From Arachnomyces sp. PD_36 (taxonomy: Eukaryota; Ascomycota; Eurotiomycetes; Onygenales; Arachnomycetaceae), in NCBI GenBank assembly GCA_032988195.1, contig JANTQE010000009.1, positions 558,001 to 622,000 of the forward strand: a stretch of DNA of 64,000 nt, read 5' to 3'. This document shows, in pieces, positions 33,584 to 45,107 of this stretch. Both the position numbers and the translations under genes were made by a program. The first letter of the stretch is position 1. Each line of letters starts with the position of its first letter. The notes below the pieces were generated by a model that saw nothing but the letters and a program-made list of their open reading frames with translations, was not told where the DNA came from and made no database searches.

Positions 33584-33702
33584 ACATACAACAGACGGTA
33601 TTCGCTGGTGGTCACCCACCCAACTACTAACCGGCCGGCGTGTGGCTTAAGTACGGCTGAGCGGACGGGAAGCCCTGTATTCCACACCCTATGGTCGTAT
33701 GT
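33584..33702 (-). rRNA. 5S ribosomal RNA
   Basis: On the minus strand the sequence begins ACATACGACCATAGGGTGTGG and continues through the conserved internal promoter part (CCCGTCCGCTCAGCCGTAC), then GGTTAGTAGTTGGGTGGGTGACC and ends GTTGTATGT. The 5' ACATAC pairs with the 3' GTATGT as in the terminal helix, giving 119 nt. A run of six T follows directly, the RNA polymerase III terminator. It stands alone rather than in the rDNA repeat, as is normal in Pezizomycotina, where 5S genes are dispersed. Ends are placed from the helix and the T run. Confidence 0.97.
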
Positions 33703-35528
33703 ATCAGTTTAATAGTTGAGTGGGAATATATACTGTGATCTTCGCGACTAAACAGTGTCGAGTTGAATGAAGACATCTACGAGGCCCAACAACCTTTGCG
33801 TGTGTGTATCTTTTATTTAATTAGCGTACGCGCAGATTGGCTCAGAGACCATCGTCTCGTCTTTCAGTCGCAAGGGCAGAGTTTGACGGACCAAGTGATA
33901 CAGATCTGTCTTCTGAGACCTGGTTTCCTCGCAGAAACGAAACCCTGGTTCCGAAAACCGGGCGGTATCTACGCTTTATGTAAAGCTATTAATATTATCT
34001 CAGTGAATCTGACTGCATCAAGATCCAGAAAGTGCATGAAGTGAAGAACTCGGAGGTCAGGATTAGGTTCTTTAAGCTTATTTCTATATCACGTGATGCT
34101 ATCAGGCTTCGAATTGTTCGTCTGACGACATCAAAGAGAGAGACTGGCAACACAACAAATCAACCATGTTTATTCAGGAAACCTACCCTTGATCAATAAT
34201 AATATGGAGCAAGCACGAGAAACCCCTGAGGAACTTTTCAAGGTTGGCACTGCCTACTATATTCTGTGAAACCCCATGAAACGTAACCCTCAAGCCATCA
34301 CATCACTCTACATCCTTGAAAATCCTCATCACCGGCAGCAAGGTAAGCAGCAGATCACCCGGTCCCGAATTCCATGTGATGGAACAGCTCTTCCACTTGG
34401 CCCAAGTTCCAACGGGCGAGAATAAAAGAAATAAATAAAAAATCATCCGCCCTTCCCACGAACAAACATTTTCTACAGAAGTCAGACTCTTTTCGGCAGC
34501 GTCAAACCAGGCTCCCGGGTGGAGGGGGGGAGCCACATCACCGCATCATCCCAAACCGTTTTAATGCGTCCATCCTTCCATGCTTTTGTCCAGATTCAAC
34601 ATACAGAAGCCCCCATCCCTTTTTCCCTTCGCTAAGAGCGCGAAATTAGAAGATGGCAGATGATCGAAAATGGCCAATAGGTCATCGAAAGTCGTCATTG
34701 TACTTCGTTTGAGGTATTAAGAAGGATCATGGGTAGACGACGGTGAAAGTCTTCGTCACCGTCCTAGTAGAAACGCATATGTCGACTCATCTCCGCGGGC
34801 AGGCCCGAACAGAACCCCTCTGTCATCCAGGTCTTGGGTGGGTTACGTCTATCTAATCGAAAAACACCCATGGACTGATCAATTGATCAATCCATGGACT
34901 ATTCTGGCCCCGGGGGACTCCATACTTAATGCGGCTAAAGCGGTAAATCGCAAAATCGCACATCTCGGACCACCATTGATCCCCGAAAATCGCTTCTTTC
35001 CACACGGCACGTTCGGTCGCGAGGTATCTCATCGTCTCGCTTCGCTTGCAGCAGATGGCCCCCATATCTTGTTTGGCAGCTACACCAGGGTCAAATGCTT
35101 GGATTTTATTTTTTCCCTACATTAGCCAACTCTTAGCGTTGGCGTTGCACTGCATGTCAAACGAGAAATTGGTGTCCATCGATGGGCGAGTACGAGTAAG
35201 AGAAATCTCACGGCTTGAGAGGGGTTCAGGGGCATGGACCACCTCAAAGTCTGCAAGCGCGGGAGCCGTCTGCGGTTATTCCCACTTTTTGATTAATATT
35301 TTTTAATTGATCAAAACGAGCAGAGAAGAAGCAACAAATTTGCTTCCCAATTACGTACCCTCCTGACAGTCAGTGAAAATACATCTTGACTTGGACCCTG
35401 TGTCTGTCAAATGTGTGTATTGCTTCGCAGAATATCCAAAGCTATAAACGAAGAGGAGAGGGGCAATGTCCCATTCAGATTTCTAATCCCCAAGGAGTTA
35501 TCAGCATCCGCTCCCACAGCCTCTACAA
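33703..35528. other. 1.8 kb gene-free region with one long palindrome
   Basis: No convincing coding frame. The 30-bp palindrome at 34868-34897 is listed separately. The right end should contain the aldo/keto reductase promoter; a 75-codon-scale set of plus-strand frames at 34838-35635 overlaps it but has no domain. Confidence 0.4.
34868..34897. repeat. 30-bp near-perfect palindrome
   Basis: Arms CCATGGACTGATCAA and TTGATCAATCCATGG are complementary except for one position. The central TGATCAATTGATCA is a perfect palindrome. It could be a binding site for a dimeric regulator or a cruciform; the aldo/keto reductase start is 630 nt downstream. Confidence 0.55.
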
Positions 35529-36905
35529 ATGTCCCTTCCAACGAGGGAACTTGGCCTCAATGGTCCCCGTGTGACCAGTTTGGGCTTCGGTGCCATGAGT
35601 CTCTCCGTTGCTTACGGACTTGTAGGCTCCGATGAAGAACGGTTCAAGCTACTTGATCGTGTCTACGAACTTGGTGAAAAGTTCTGGGATACCTCAGATA
35701 TATATGGAGATAACGAACGTCTTATTGGGAAGTGGTTCCGGCGGGGTGGCTCCGATGGTGATGATGAAGGCGATCCCGACCGTCAAGGCAAAAGGAGAGA
35801 CGATATCTTCCTCGCGACCAAATTTGGGTTTTGGTTCGATAACCGCCAGCAGGTAGGCGGAGTACGATCAGATCCCGAGCACGTCAAGGTGGCTTGTGCA
35901 AAGAGCTTGAGACGAATGAAGACGGATTATATCGACCTCTATTACTGCCACCGCGTGGATGGCACCACCCCAATTGAGAAGACTATTGAAGCGATGGTGG
36001 AATTGAAGGAGTATGTCTATGTTCTCTTCAACATATTGTTGCAGGTTGCAATAAAATGGCCAGGTCATGGTTAGAGATGCTTTACTGAAAATAGCCTGCT
36101 CACCCGAACCTTGTGGCAGAGAGGGCAAGATCCGGTATCTGGGTCTCTGCGAAGTCTCAGCGGAGACCCTACGACGAGCTCACGCCGTTCACCCTATAAC
36201 GGCCCTTCAGATCGAGTACAGCCCTCTTTTCCTCGATATTGAGAACGAACAGATTGGTCTTCTCAAGACCTGTCGCGAACTCGGCGTTGCAGTAGTCGCG
36301 TATGCTCCACTTGGTCGAGGCATGTTAACTGGTCGATATCGATCTCGTGACGATCTCGAGGATGGAGATTGGCGCAAGCTGATATCCCCTCGATTTGCAG
36401 AGGGAAATTTTGAGAGCAATCTGATGTTCGCTGACCAAATTGGGGAGCTCGCAGAAGAAAAAGGCTGTACAGGTACGAGACCATCTTACATTCACTTTTC
36501 TCATGACTTTTTTCCGGTCTGTAAGAAGCATTCACTGATTTTTCCCCGCGTTTATAGCTGCTCAGTTAGTTTTAGCCTGGCTCATGGCTCAAGGCGAAGA
36601 CATCTTTCCTATCCCTGGGACAAAGAATATCACATACGCCGAAGAGAATCTAGGCGCTCTCGAGCTCACTTTAACTGAGGAAGAGATACAAGCGGTTAGA
36701 GACATCGCTGAGAACGTAGAAGTTGCAGGGGATCGTTACGATCAAGGGTTTGTCCTTTCTTTCTTATATCCCTTACATATTTCTTTCACGAGGGCGTTGC
36801 TCTGGTTTTGTATCTGAACCGCTCCAAGAAACCAAGGCCACTGAAACTAATCAACTACTCTCTAGCATGCTTTCCACACTTCTTACCGATACTCCCTCCT
36901 TATGA
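35529..36905 (+). CDS. Aldo/keto reductase
   Basis: Four exons: 35529-36010, 36120-36472, 36558-36747 and 36866-36905; 354 residues. Introns of 109, 85 and 118 nt are GT-AG; the last exon restores the usual C-terminus (MLSTLLTDTPSL). The start MSLPTRELGLNGPRVTSLGFGAMSLS is the typical AKR N-terminus. The catalytic tetrad is visible as D and Y in FWDTSDIYGDNE, K in LATKFGFW, and H in DLYYCHRVD. The cofactor-binding end has IPGTKNITYAEENLGALEL. An Asp/Gly-rich stretch (GGSDGDDEGDPDRQGKRRD) between the Y and K motifs is longer than in most relatives. It reduces carbonyls with NADPH (AKR13-like); the physiological substrate is unknown. No metabolic cluster surrounds it. Confidence 0.92.
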
Positions 36906-37709
36906 CAAGATTTGTGAGACTCCTACCGGTCGATCTATCTCTTCGAAATATGGAGGCTATATCAATCCTATCTAGGTTTCACGCACAGGTTGCCCTCTTA
37001 GTCACCACCTGATGATAAAACACGATACCATCATTCACCTTTTTTCTCCTTTCGTTTTTATGTTTATATACACGTTTTTTCTTCTTCCCCTCTCTCTCTC
37101 TCACCTTTCACTCTTTCCTTGGGAAAAGCCGGTCTTTCTCTACCTCTTCTCCAACTTTATACGAGTTTATATATATATATATATATATATGATATATACT
37201 ACTGCTATACGAGAAGCTAGCTACTTACTCTTCCCTTTCAAAGATCTGTTTTCTCTCTAGGTTCCTTGATGCCCCAAGCGATCTGCCTTAGGATTGCCGA
37301 ATAGGACAGCGGCCCATTGTCCACTCCCGATGAGCACTCAGTGAATGGCGAGGGAATTCACTGTTCAACACCCTTATCACTCACCTTCAACAACTTCATC
37401 GAGTGCCTAAGTCCATAAATTCCTCATCTTTCAAGGAATATATGTGGAGTCGCCCAGAAAAGAAGGTAACTGCAACCCCGTGCGAACGACGAACAGGAAG
37501 AAACGGCGAACCAGGTCATGTACTGGGGTAATTTCGTTATTGTAGTGCTGGAGGATCGCGGCTCTGATCTCACGAAGCTGCTGTGGCAGGCTGGCACCAT
37601 CCAGTGCTTTTACCTATATGAAGATGAGATGGGAAGGCCTTCAGTGCCCCAAGCTCGACGCACCACAGACCCACGAGGGTTAGGACGGTTACCTACCTGA
37701 CGCGGGTGA
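36906..37709. other. Intergenic region downstream of the aldo/keto reductase
   Basis: It holds a CT-rich tract at 37020-37130 and a (TA)n run at about 37168-37190. A 60-codon frame at 37518-37700 (MYWGNFVIVVLEDRGSDLTK...) has protein-like composition and may belong to the eroded gene region that follows. Confidence 0.4.
37168..37190. repeat. (TA)n microsatellite
   Basis: About eleven uninterrupted TA units. Simple repeat in non-coding DNA. Confidence 0.85.
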
Positions 37710-40498
37710 TACCAGAAGGAAACGGGAACCAACGATACCAGCGATACGAAGAGCGGTGCAGCGAAAGGCGTTTTGATCAGCAGAAACCCTCGACTTAGCG
37801 AGAAAGACAAAGTCAAACTGCAAGCAAAGGGAACAACTATCTTCGCCGCTCTGGATAAGGATACTCCAAACCGACTTCAAAAGTTCAAACTGTTAAGGAC
37901 ATTCTCTACGAGCATGCGGGGCGCGATGTGAACGGATCACAACATAGATCTAACAGCAAGATTCCTAACAACCAACTTTTCCCTTCGAGTGAATAGCTAA
38001 CAAACGAGGAATATCATATATCGATACCCTTCTCCATTGACGGTGAGTTCACTCACTGAGAAGGTCAACAACTTTCTTACCACCCTCGGTGCCTCGATCC
38101 CGGTCTTCCTCTTCGGCACCTGGATGCTACCACCCGTCTTCAAGCCCACCATCGAGGCCGACAGTAACTTCAACGGGGTATCAATACCGTTGCAGGGCAG
38201 TCATAGGCTCTCCTCCCTCTTCTAAAGGATGAAAGCGATATGGTCAAATTAAGAGTCGGTGATGGATTACACTATTATCCTTTACCGGAAGAAACCTTTC
38301 CCACTCTTATCTCGTGCTTGAAAGATAAAAATAATGTTACGAGGGCCGTGGCAGCTCATTTATTGAGGAAAGAATCAGCCCCGCGCTGAGCCCCCTCTCT
38401 GCGGTATGAGAATCAAGTATACAAAATCATAAGGTTCGACTATGCCCCTTTTTGAGTATAGAGACCCCGTCAGTCAAAGGAACAACCTGGCTATGACTCG
38501 TACAAACATCACATCGCCGGATTTATGTTCGCCAACGACACCAGAGCTCGACAAATCCTCCATCAGGTCGGATTTCCAATCAAACTTCCCATCTCCGGAA
38601 TCTTCCCTCTACTCGAACCTCCTCTCTACCTCAAAGTTTCAACAAATGAGGCAGAAGCGATCAAGGGAATCCTTAGCGATAAAGGAGTCGAGTTCAAAGA
38701 AAGCAAGCAAAAGACCGGAGGAAAAGATCTCACAATCTTCACTATCTCAAACGTCATTCCCACTCTTGGAGCTCTTCAGCGACTCGGACTTAAGCACAAG
38801 TTTCCGTTATCAACATTCGCAGACCCTATAAGACGCATTACCACGTCTTGTAGAATGGAAACTGACCCTAGAAGAGAATCTTTTCGAAGCAGTGCCCACA
38901 GAATTCATCAACTGTGAACTCCATAGGTCGTTTGGGTTCGCGCTCGGGGAGAGACGATGCAAAGCGAACTATGCACGCAGATATTACAATCAACCTGTAG
39001 TTTGGAGGTGGGATCTCCAGCTTCTTCTGCTGGGTTTATGGGTCTTATTACAGGCAATCGCAATGTTCCTCTCCTCGGCATGTCAGAAATATGCAATGAA
39101 AGGGGAGAGTGGAAAAATCTCTCGTCACAAGATAAAAGAGGTGGTCGCCCTTCTTATATAACACGGGGAAGAGACTAATGCCGATTTTCCAGAGTTTGCA
39201 TGGAAAGACGACGACAAGACGATATGGGCTCCAGCAGCTAAGATCACAAAGAACGCTCAGTCTTTCCCAACCTCAGTTCGTTCTTTTTCTACAGGTATGT
39301 ATGCCTCTTCGAGATCTGTCTCTTTTTATCATGATCATGAATAGAGACATGTACATCTCTGCTAGAGCTCCGCTACTCCAAGATCCTCTGAATTCTCTGA
39401 AGATTGAAGTCAGCATGAGAATAAAGACAGAGTTCGATAAGAACACACTCGAGGATTGTCTCAAAATTGATTCATTCAACAAAGAGTGAGCTACAAGTCG
39501 AGACTGCAGTCGCAAAAAGAGATAGAGCAATTGAGTGAACTGACGATAACGTCAACGCAATTAAAACTGACCTAAAACTCGTCAAAAGAAGCGACAAGAA
39601 AGAGATTTTCTCTCGTTCGAGAGAGAAATCATCGCATGATCTGTCGCAAGCTCAATTGTAGCAAAGAAATTTTGCTCTCTCGATGACAGTGAGTCTCTCG
39701 TACTTGACATCTTCACGAGATCTATTGTGACTCTAAACGCCGCTGCGCCATCACAAATGTTGCTGCTGCCGCATCGATATGATGTATTATATCCAGATCA
39801 TTGGGCAGCTAATATTATCTAGGTACTTCCTCCCAACATTCCATCGAACTTGGAGTCATGCTCTGTGCACATCCAACAACCTACGTCACCATATGATTTT
39901 ATCGCTTCCACAAAGCATATCGTTGAATGGGTAGAAAGTCTCTTCAACATAAGTGGCTAGGCTAATGGGGTACTGAGTCAAACCAGGCGACTCAAAAATC
40001 ATGGCATTGAGTATCCCAAGAATCAACTCGAGGACAATATTTCGAGCATTATGCCGCCCGATAGACCGGGCCAGACCTCCGTTGGAAGCTGGAAAAGGAT
40101 TAACAATCAACATTAAGGGCACCAGGAAACCAAAAAAGAAGGAGGTGATTCAATCTCAATATCAACAGCCGGTGTCATCCCCGTCGATAGAGGAACCGGG
40201 CGATGCAAACTCGAAACCCCGGAAGGAAACCGGAGTCTACGGACCATACATTACGAGATTTGAAACAAGAGCTCCCCGAAACGGTTCAAACCAAATCTCA
40301 AAGAAAGACGCTGGAAGCCAACGCAGTTGGGAGCTAGAGTTGGAAAATAATCGACAGATAGCGGAAAAGCCCCCAGATACTACAAACATGCAACTGACAA
40401 AGGGAACAATATATCTATCTATCTATCTATCTATCTATACACAAGCTGCAGATACCGGCCGATCGATTCATCAGAGATGCGAAAGACGTGTCTGAACC
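37710..40498 (+). pseudogene. Eroded or undescribed protein-coding region, family unknown
   Basis: No member family is recognised. Several stretches are open and protein-like although they lack start codons: 37710-37931 (ending STSMRGAM, contains LSEKDKVKLQAKGTTIFAAL), 38207-38389 (contains YYPLPEETFPTLISCLKDK), 38460-38917 (contains HHIAGFMFANDTRARQILHQ, with an AG splice acceptor at its left edge), 39162-39344 (contains FPEFAWKDDDKTIWAPAAK), and 39640-40260, which reads through 207 codons with only three stops (TAG 39820, TAG 39958, TAA 40114). Between them the frame shifts by one base or crosses a stop. I read this as one large gene that decayed, or several exons I cannot join. C-to-T change by RIP could have made the stops from CAG/CAA, which is inference. 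Overlapping open frames in 40001-40495 make the exact reading uncertain. Confidence 0.4.
40411..40438. repeat. (ATCT)n microsatellite
   Basis: About seven uninterrupted tetranucleotide units, inside an open frame where they would encode alternating Ile/Tyr/Leu/Ser. Confidence 0.85.
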
Positions 40499-40687
40499 TT
40501 TCAGTCCTCGAAAACTTTTCATCCATCCTCAAAAATCTTTCCATCTGTGCTTCACCTTGAGAGAGAGAACCATCCGGACATCTGTTTTCTTTTAGTATCC
40601 TTTTTTACCATAATCAGGTAGAAGCAAAGAAGATCCTTGAAGAGACGTCAGTGCTTCTACGAAGCTTGAGAATCTAGATCAGTCATC

Positions 40688-40975
40688 ATGGCTGATATAG
40701 AAGTGGAGATGGAGCCCCAGCTAATGTATGAAGTAGTAGCGATACTATTCTATCTCTGTTATGTGTTTCTTTTCCTATTGCGATGGTGGCTTTGTCTTAT
40801 GACTGACCATGAGTGCGAAATAGAGGTTTCAAGATGATCTCGTGTCGAAGATGCATGCATCAGCTAAGGAACATCCACAAATTGGAGAAGCTGGTTAGGA
40901 ATGAAGGCATGAACTGTGATGACCTTCACGCGGATCCGTGCCAGCGTTACCAGAAGAGAGGAAAGAAGAACCAAT
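40688..40975 (+). CDS. Possible small cysteine-motif protein, two exons
   Basis: Candidate only. An ATG at 40688 opens MADIEVEMEPQL, followed by a GTATGA donor at about 40724 and an AAATAG acceptor near 40824. The second exon reads GFKMISCRRCMHQLRN, then NCDDLHADPCQRYQKRGKKNQ and stops. The CxxC and later Cys pairs with a basic C-terminus resemble short fungal proteins with a C-x2-C...C-x7-C zinc-like pattern, usually uncharacterised. About 63 residues. It lies at the edge of the eroded region and may be a piece of it rather than a gene of its own. Confidence 0.33.
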
Positions 40976-41305
40976 GATACGTTGTAAGTCTAACCTCTGA
41001 GATAGAGGAGGAGAGAAGTATCTGTGCTAACTGGTTCCGAAGATCCCGACCAGTTTCCAACCCTTGTTTATCTTCTTCAACATCGCTCATGACGTGTAGT
41101 CAATATTCTAGACTCCCTACCGTCTCTTCTGTTGCGAAATGGAAGCAAATATTCGCGACGAGACTTCATATCGATATCAACGCGAAAATGATTCAATTCA
41201 TTCTCTTGAACAACGACGACGGTGATATCTCAATCACTATCATTTCTCACACTAGATGAATCTGAAATGCACTCAGACAAATATCAATTAGACTCTAATA
41301 TATAG

Positions 41306-41500
41306 TTAATATGCTCTTCGGCCTATGGGCAAGTTCCCCTATTAACAACCATAGCAGCAACGGTATCATCGCCCTTCGAGGATGAGAACGAGGCATTGAT
41401 CCCCAGACTACAGAAACTGGTTGCCGGATTAACAGACCGCCAACTGACCGAAGCGAGAATACTCGAGCGATACTGGAGAACTTTGCGAAATATGTCGAGA
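41306..41500 (+). other. Exon-like open segment
   Basis: Open frame of 65 codons without ATG, containing EDENEALIPRLQKLVAGLTDR and RILERYWRTLRNMSR, directly followed by a GTATGT splice donor at 41501. The composition is helical and protein-like. On the opposite strand, 41735-41520 is a 71-codon frame with coiled-coil heptads (LRNELAESKAEMKSQL). I could not connect either to a full gene. Confidence 0.3.
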
Positions 41501-41509
41501 GTATGTTAA

Positions 41510-42776
41510 TACTATCTCTTCATCTGATGAGCGCGACTAATGTAGAGATATAGTTCGTCAAAAACAGAAATAGTCGCCTCGCAATCTCAACGAACAAGTT
41601 TCCGATATAGAGCTTGGATATACTGTTTTGCAATGTAGCAAGTTCGGAATTTGTATTGACAAGTTGGGACTTCATCTCGGCTTTAGATTCAGCCAGTTCG
41701 TTTCGAAGGGTCTGTGAGTGGTCAGGTCTTATCAAGACATTGTATTAATTAATACTGGATTCAAAAGATCTTTCCAAGCCTTTTAACCTAAATTTCTCTC
41801 CAACTCCTGACATTCAAACGAAGGTGGCTCGCACCGACTCTCCGGGGCAACCGGCTACCCTCCAAAGAGCTCCGAGGGGAAGGAATATGCTTTCTGCTAG
41901 GATGGAACTTATCGCGAAAGAATGGGGACTGGGACAGTGTGCACAAACTTGAACTGGAAAGGGCAATTGGGATCAGAGAAGGGGGTAGCGCCAGATATAT
42001 ATATTTCGACAGATACTAGTATTCGACAAGGGCAAATAAATCATCTCCCCAACTAACCCTTCCTTCTCCTTTGCTGGGCTCAAGTTACCCCAGTACTCCC
42101 GGCAACTTGTGGTTCTGATATTGAGCGTCACTCTTACTAGGGACCTCGGTCTCACGGATCTAGTGGATGAGGTGACATTAATCCCCCGCGGAAACCAATA
42201 GAAGCAAGAATAACTCAGGAGCTTATTTTTGTTTGGATTTTTTTGGGGATGATTTTTCTTAAAAAGCAATAGGTTAGGTTATGGTGGTACAACATCGCAG
42301 AAGACAGAAATCAATAAGAGAAAAGCAAAAAAGCAGCTGGGAATAAAGGAAGACAATTAAAACAACCATTTCCCACCACCGAGTTTCCCTCTTTCCCCAT
42401 CACAGCGCCCTAAGGAAAAAAATCACAAAGAAAAAAGGAGAAAAAAAAGCAGAGGAGTAAGAATGAGCGCACATAGCAGCTAACAGATGCAGGGACTATG
42501 CCCACACGGAAGGCTAGGTAAAGATATCGTTCGATCGTCAATATTAATCGCCGAATAGTGTTGTAGATGTGTTTGGGCTGCCTATCAAACTTGCGAGGTA
42601 CGCGCGTGCAACAGTTCCGGCTGAGTCATTTGTACTCCATAGACAAGGCGCACAGTGTTGTAACGTAACCCGACTCATTCAATCCCATCCACATAACCTT
42701 CGTATATCACACGCTCGATCGAAAAGTCTTCTTTTTCGTTATTTTTCATCCGTCGTCGGCTTTGATGTGCTGTCTC
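41510..42776. other. Intergenic region downstream of H2A.Z
   Basis: Apart from the coiled-coil-like minus-strand frame at 41520-41735 nothing is recognised. 42400-42460 is A/G-rich and likely 3' UTR-flanking sequence. Confidence 0.4.
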
Positions 42777-43601
42777 TTAAGAATCGGACTTGTTTTTCTT
42801 CTTCTGTTCCACCTTTAGGAGAAGAGCTCGGTTGATACGTGGGAGTACACCACCAAAGGCGATGGTTGCGCGGATAAGGTTATCCAATTCTTCATCACCA
42901 CGGATAGCGAGCTGGAGGTGGCGCGGGGTAATACGCTTGACTTTGAGATCCTTGGCAGCGTTGCCAGCGAGCTCGAGAACTTCGGCGGTCAGGTATTCGA
43001 GAACAGCGGTGACATAGACGGCGGCTAGTAGAGAGTAGGGAAGTTAGTTCCTTGCCATCAAAACAATAAAAAATGACCCAACACCGTGAATGTGGGATGA
43101 AGAAGAGTAGAAAAGTTATCAACCATACCTTTGGCACCGACGCGCATCTTATTTTGGGTGTTGTTCTTGAGGAAACGCTTGACACGACCACATGGGAACT
43201 ATTATCAGGCACTCAGTTAGCAAGGCTGCCACCACTACCACAAATTGTCACCAAACCAAACAAACAGCATGTTTGCCTAATGTGAACCAACGTGACGCGT
43301 CGTCGAGAAGCAACTCAAGGACCTCTTCTCATCTCGATATCTCCGTCTTCATCGGTGATTGTCGCATAGGCTGAATAACGCGACTTTGCGGGGAATAAAT
43401 ATCGACACGAGATGCAGGCAGGCTTTACTCGACAAGCCACGACAACTTCACACCCAGGCGACGTATTTTCTTGTGGTTATCACGGTGGACAATAGTACTA
43501 ACCTGCAGACCAGCCTTTGCGCTGTGTGATTTCTGAGTTTTCCCCGCAGTCTCCTTAGGCGCGCCCTTGCCTCCAACAGATTTGCCTTTTCCACCAGCCA
43601 T
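42777..43601 (-). CDS. Histone H2A.Z variant
   Basis: Three exons on the minus strand: 43601-43503, 43198-43129 and 43024-42777; 138 residues. Introns are 304 nt (GTTAGT...AATAG) and 104 nt (GTATGG...ACTAG). The N-terminal tail MAGGKGKSVGGKGAPKE has acetylatable lysines; the core reads SHSAKAGLQFPCGRVKRFLK, RVGAKAAVYVTAVLEYLTAEVLELAGNAA and ITPRHLQLAIRGDEELDNLI. ELDNLI followed by RATIAFGGVLPRI, with GVLPRI instead of the canonical GVLPNI, and the extended acidic patch mark it as H2A.Z, not canonical H2A; the C-terminus lacks the SQ(E/D) of H2A.X-type fungal H2A. It is placed in chromatin by SWR1 around promoters. The long first intron is unusual in this window, where most introns are under 120 nt. 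Confidence 0.96.
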
Positions 43602-44717
43602 ATCGGATAAATTTGGGACGTGAGACTTGAGTGGTAGTTATGTCGCGTCGAGATGAGGTTTGATGTGATGCGATTCGAGTGCGGATGTGGGGTGAACAAT
43701 GATGAGTGGCAAGCAAGCGCGTTGTTGACGGAAGAAAGTGATGAGAGAGAAAGAGAGAGAGAAATGTTTCTTTTCTGGTCGCTTAAGCCATGGATGCACG
43801 CTAAGCCTGTTTGGGAGGAACTTCACTTCAGGTTGAGGGATCGGGTCTGGATGTTCGAGATAGGAGCAACAGGCGTTGAAGGGGATGGATACCTAGAAAA
43901 TATCAGTGTATCTTGCAAGTACGGGTTGAGAAGCATCTCTATCCCTTTCAACCCTTCCGCCGTTCAGCATGGTACATGGTGGACCAGCCATATTGAACAG
44001 CCGGGAAGGTGGGCAGAGACTCCTGGTTAACAACGCAAGTTACCAAGACATGGTTAGTTCACATCACAAAGCAACTGGTAGTGGCATGGCATAAATGGCA
44101 CTCCAGGCCGTGTTTAGGAGACCAAGAGGTTCAATGTTGTCCCTCATCTCGCCGGCGATATCATATCAATGTCGTCTTGAACAAAGACACACATCGTCAA
44201 CTTGGTTTGGGAAATCAGGGTTGGCTTATGTCATCTGACCTCTCTTACTAAGCACATAGCTCTCCAAGCCTTTTGTCGTTCAAGTTGAAGTCTACGAATA
44301 CAGACACTTTCAGATACTTTCAGACACTTCAAGTCTGAATCGCACTTTCCTAGCTGAAGCCCTTTCTAATACTCTCGGTCTTGAAGCCCGTGGTGCAACT
44401 TAGCAAATCACCTGGGCTACTTCTCAGACGGATATGCTTGCTTGGCGCTCCTTTGTTCTAAGGATTCAGATGAGACAGGGTCAACCTACGTTCATTGTTG
44501 CTTGATGAAATCCTTTCATACAATCCAAGGCAATGAGCGGGTCCACATAATGGATAAAGAATGCCATTGTCACACTCGCTCGGCGACAAACTTTCCCTTG
44601 CGGTCCGATTATGACCTAGATGCCCAGAAGAACTAGTTCTCCAACACTGGAGTGTCTCTTGAGTTCACGGACAATGGAATAGGACAATGAGCTTTCCGTA
44701 TCCACAAGACACCATCA
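43602..44717. other. Promoter region of H2A.Z and further intergenic DNA
   Basis: A plus-strand frame of 125 codons at 43653-44030 overlaps the H2A.Z promoter and has no domain. A GA-rich tract (GAGAGAAAGAGAGAGAG) sits at about 43742-43760, 150 nt upstream of the H2A.Z start. A short direct repeat, ACAGACACTTTCAGA-like, occurs at 44300-44325. Confidence 0.4.
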
Positions 44718-45107
44718 GTGTTAAAAGAAAATGTCAACATATATATCCCAAGCCGGCATCCCCCTCCTTCCCGCTTGACGATAGACCAAAATACCGAACA
44801 CCCATTTACCTCTCATACACGTACCCCCAAACAAAGCAAGCGGATGCTCCCTACCGATAAGCATACGAACGGCCCTCCGCCTCGCGAAGCCTCACCAATC
44901 ATCCTCCAGCATCCCCCAGCGGATTCCGCAAATCTCCACTGCAAGATGTGCGAAGAGGTCACCGAAGTTTACGACTTCTGCCGGCATCTGAGCAAGACGT
45001 ATGTGCGTCCATGCCCTGACGCGATCGATTGTGACATACTCGACCAGGTCGACCTTATTATCTTCGATTTCTGCCCCGATTGCTTCTGTTTTGGAAAGCT
45101 TTCATAG
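44718..45107 (+). CDS. Small hypothetical protein with CxxC-CxH-CxxC pattern
   Basis: Single-exon frame of 129 codons. Internal starts are possible; MLPTDKHTNGPPPREASP at codon 43 is attractive because the first 40 residues are Pro/Thr-rich and poorly protein-like. The C-terminal half has a spaced Cys/His set: CKMCEEVTEVYDFCRHLS, then VRPCPDAIDCDIL and DFCPDCFCFGKL. C-x2-C at the start and C-x2-C-x-C at the end with an internal CRH suggest a small zinc-binding fold like those in many uncharacterised ascomycete proteins. No signal peptide. Function unknown; it could be spurious, but the cysteine ordering argues for a gene. Confidence 0.5.
   Translation: MLKENVNIYIPSRHPPPSRLTIDQNTEHPFTSHTRTPKQSKRMLPTDKHTNGPPPREASPIILQHPPADSANLHCKMCEEVTEVYDFCRHLSKTYVRPCPDAIDCDILDQVDLIIFDFCPDCFCFGKLS

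Noticed and set aside
43653..44030. 125-codon plus-strand frame over the H2A.Z promoter
   Set aside because: It lies over the promoter and leader of a divergent core histone gene, includes a GA-repeat translated as ERERERE, and has no domain.
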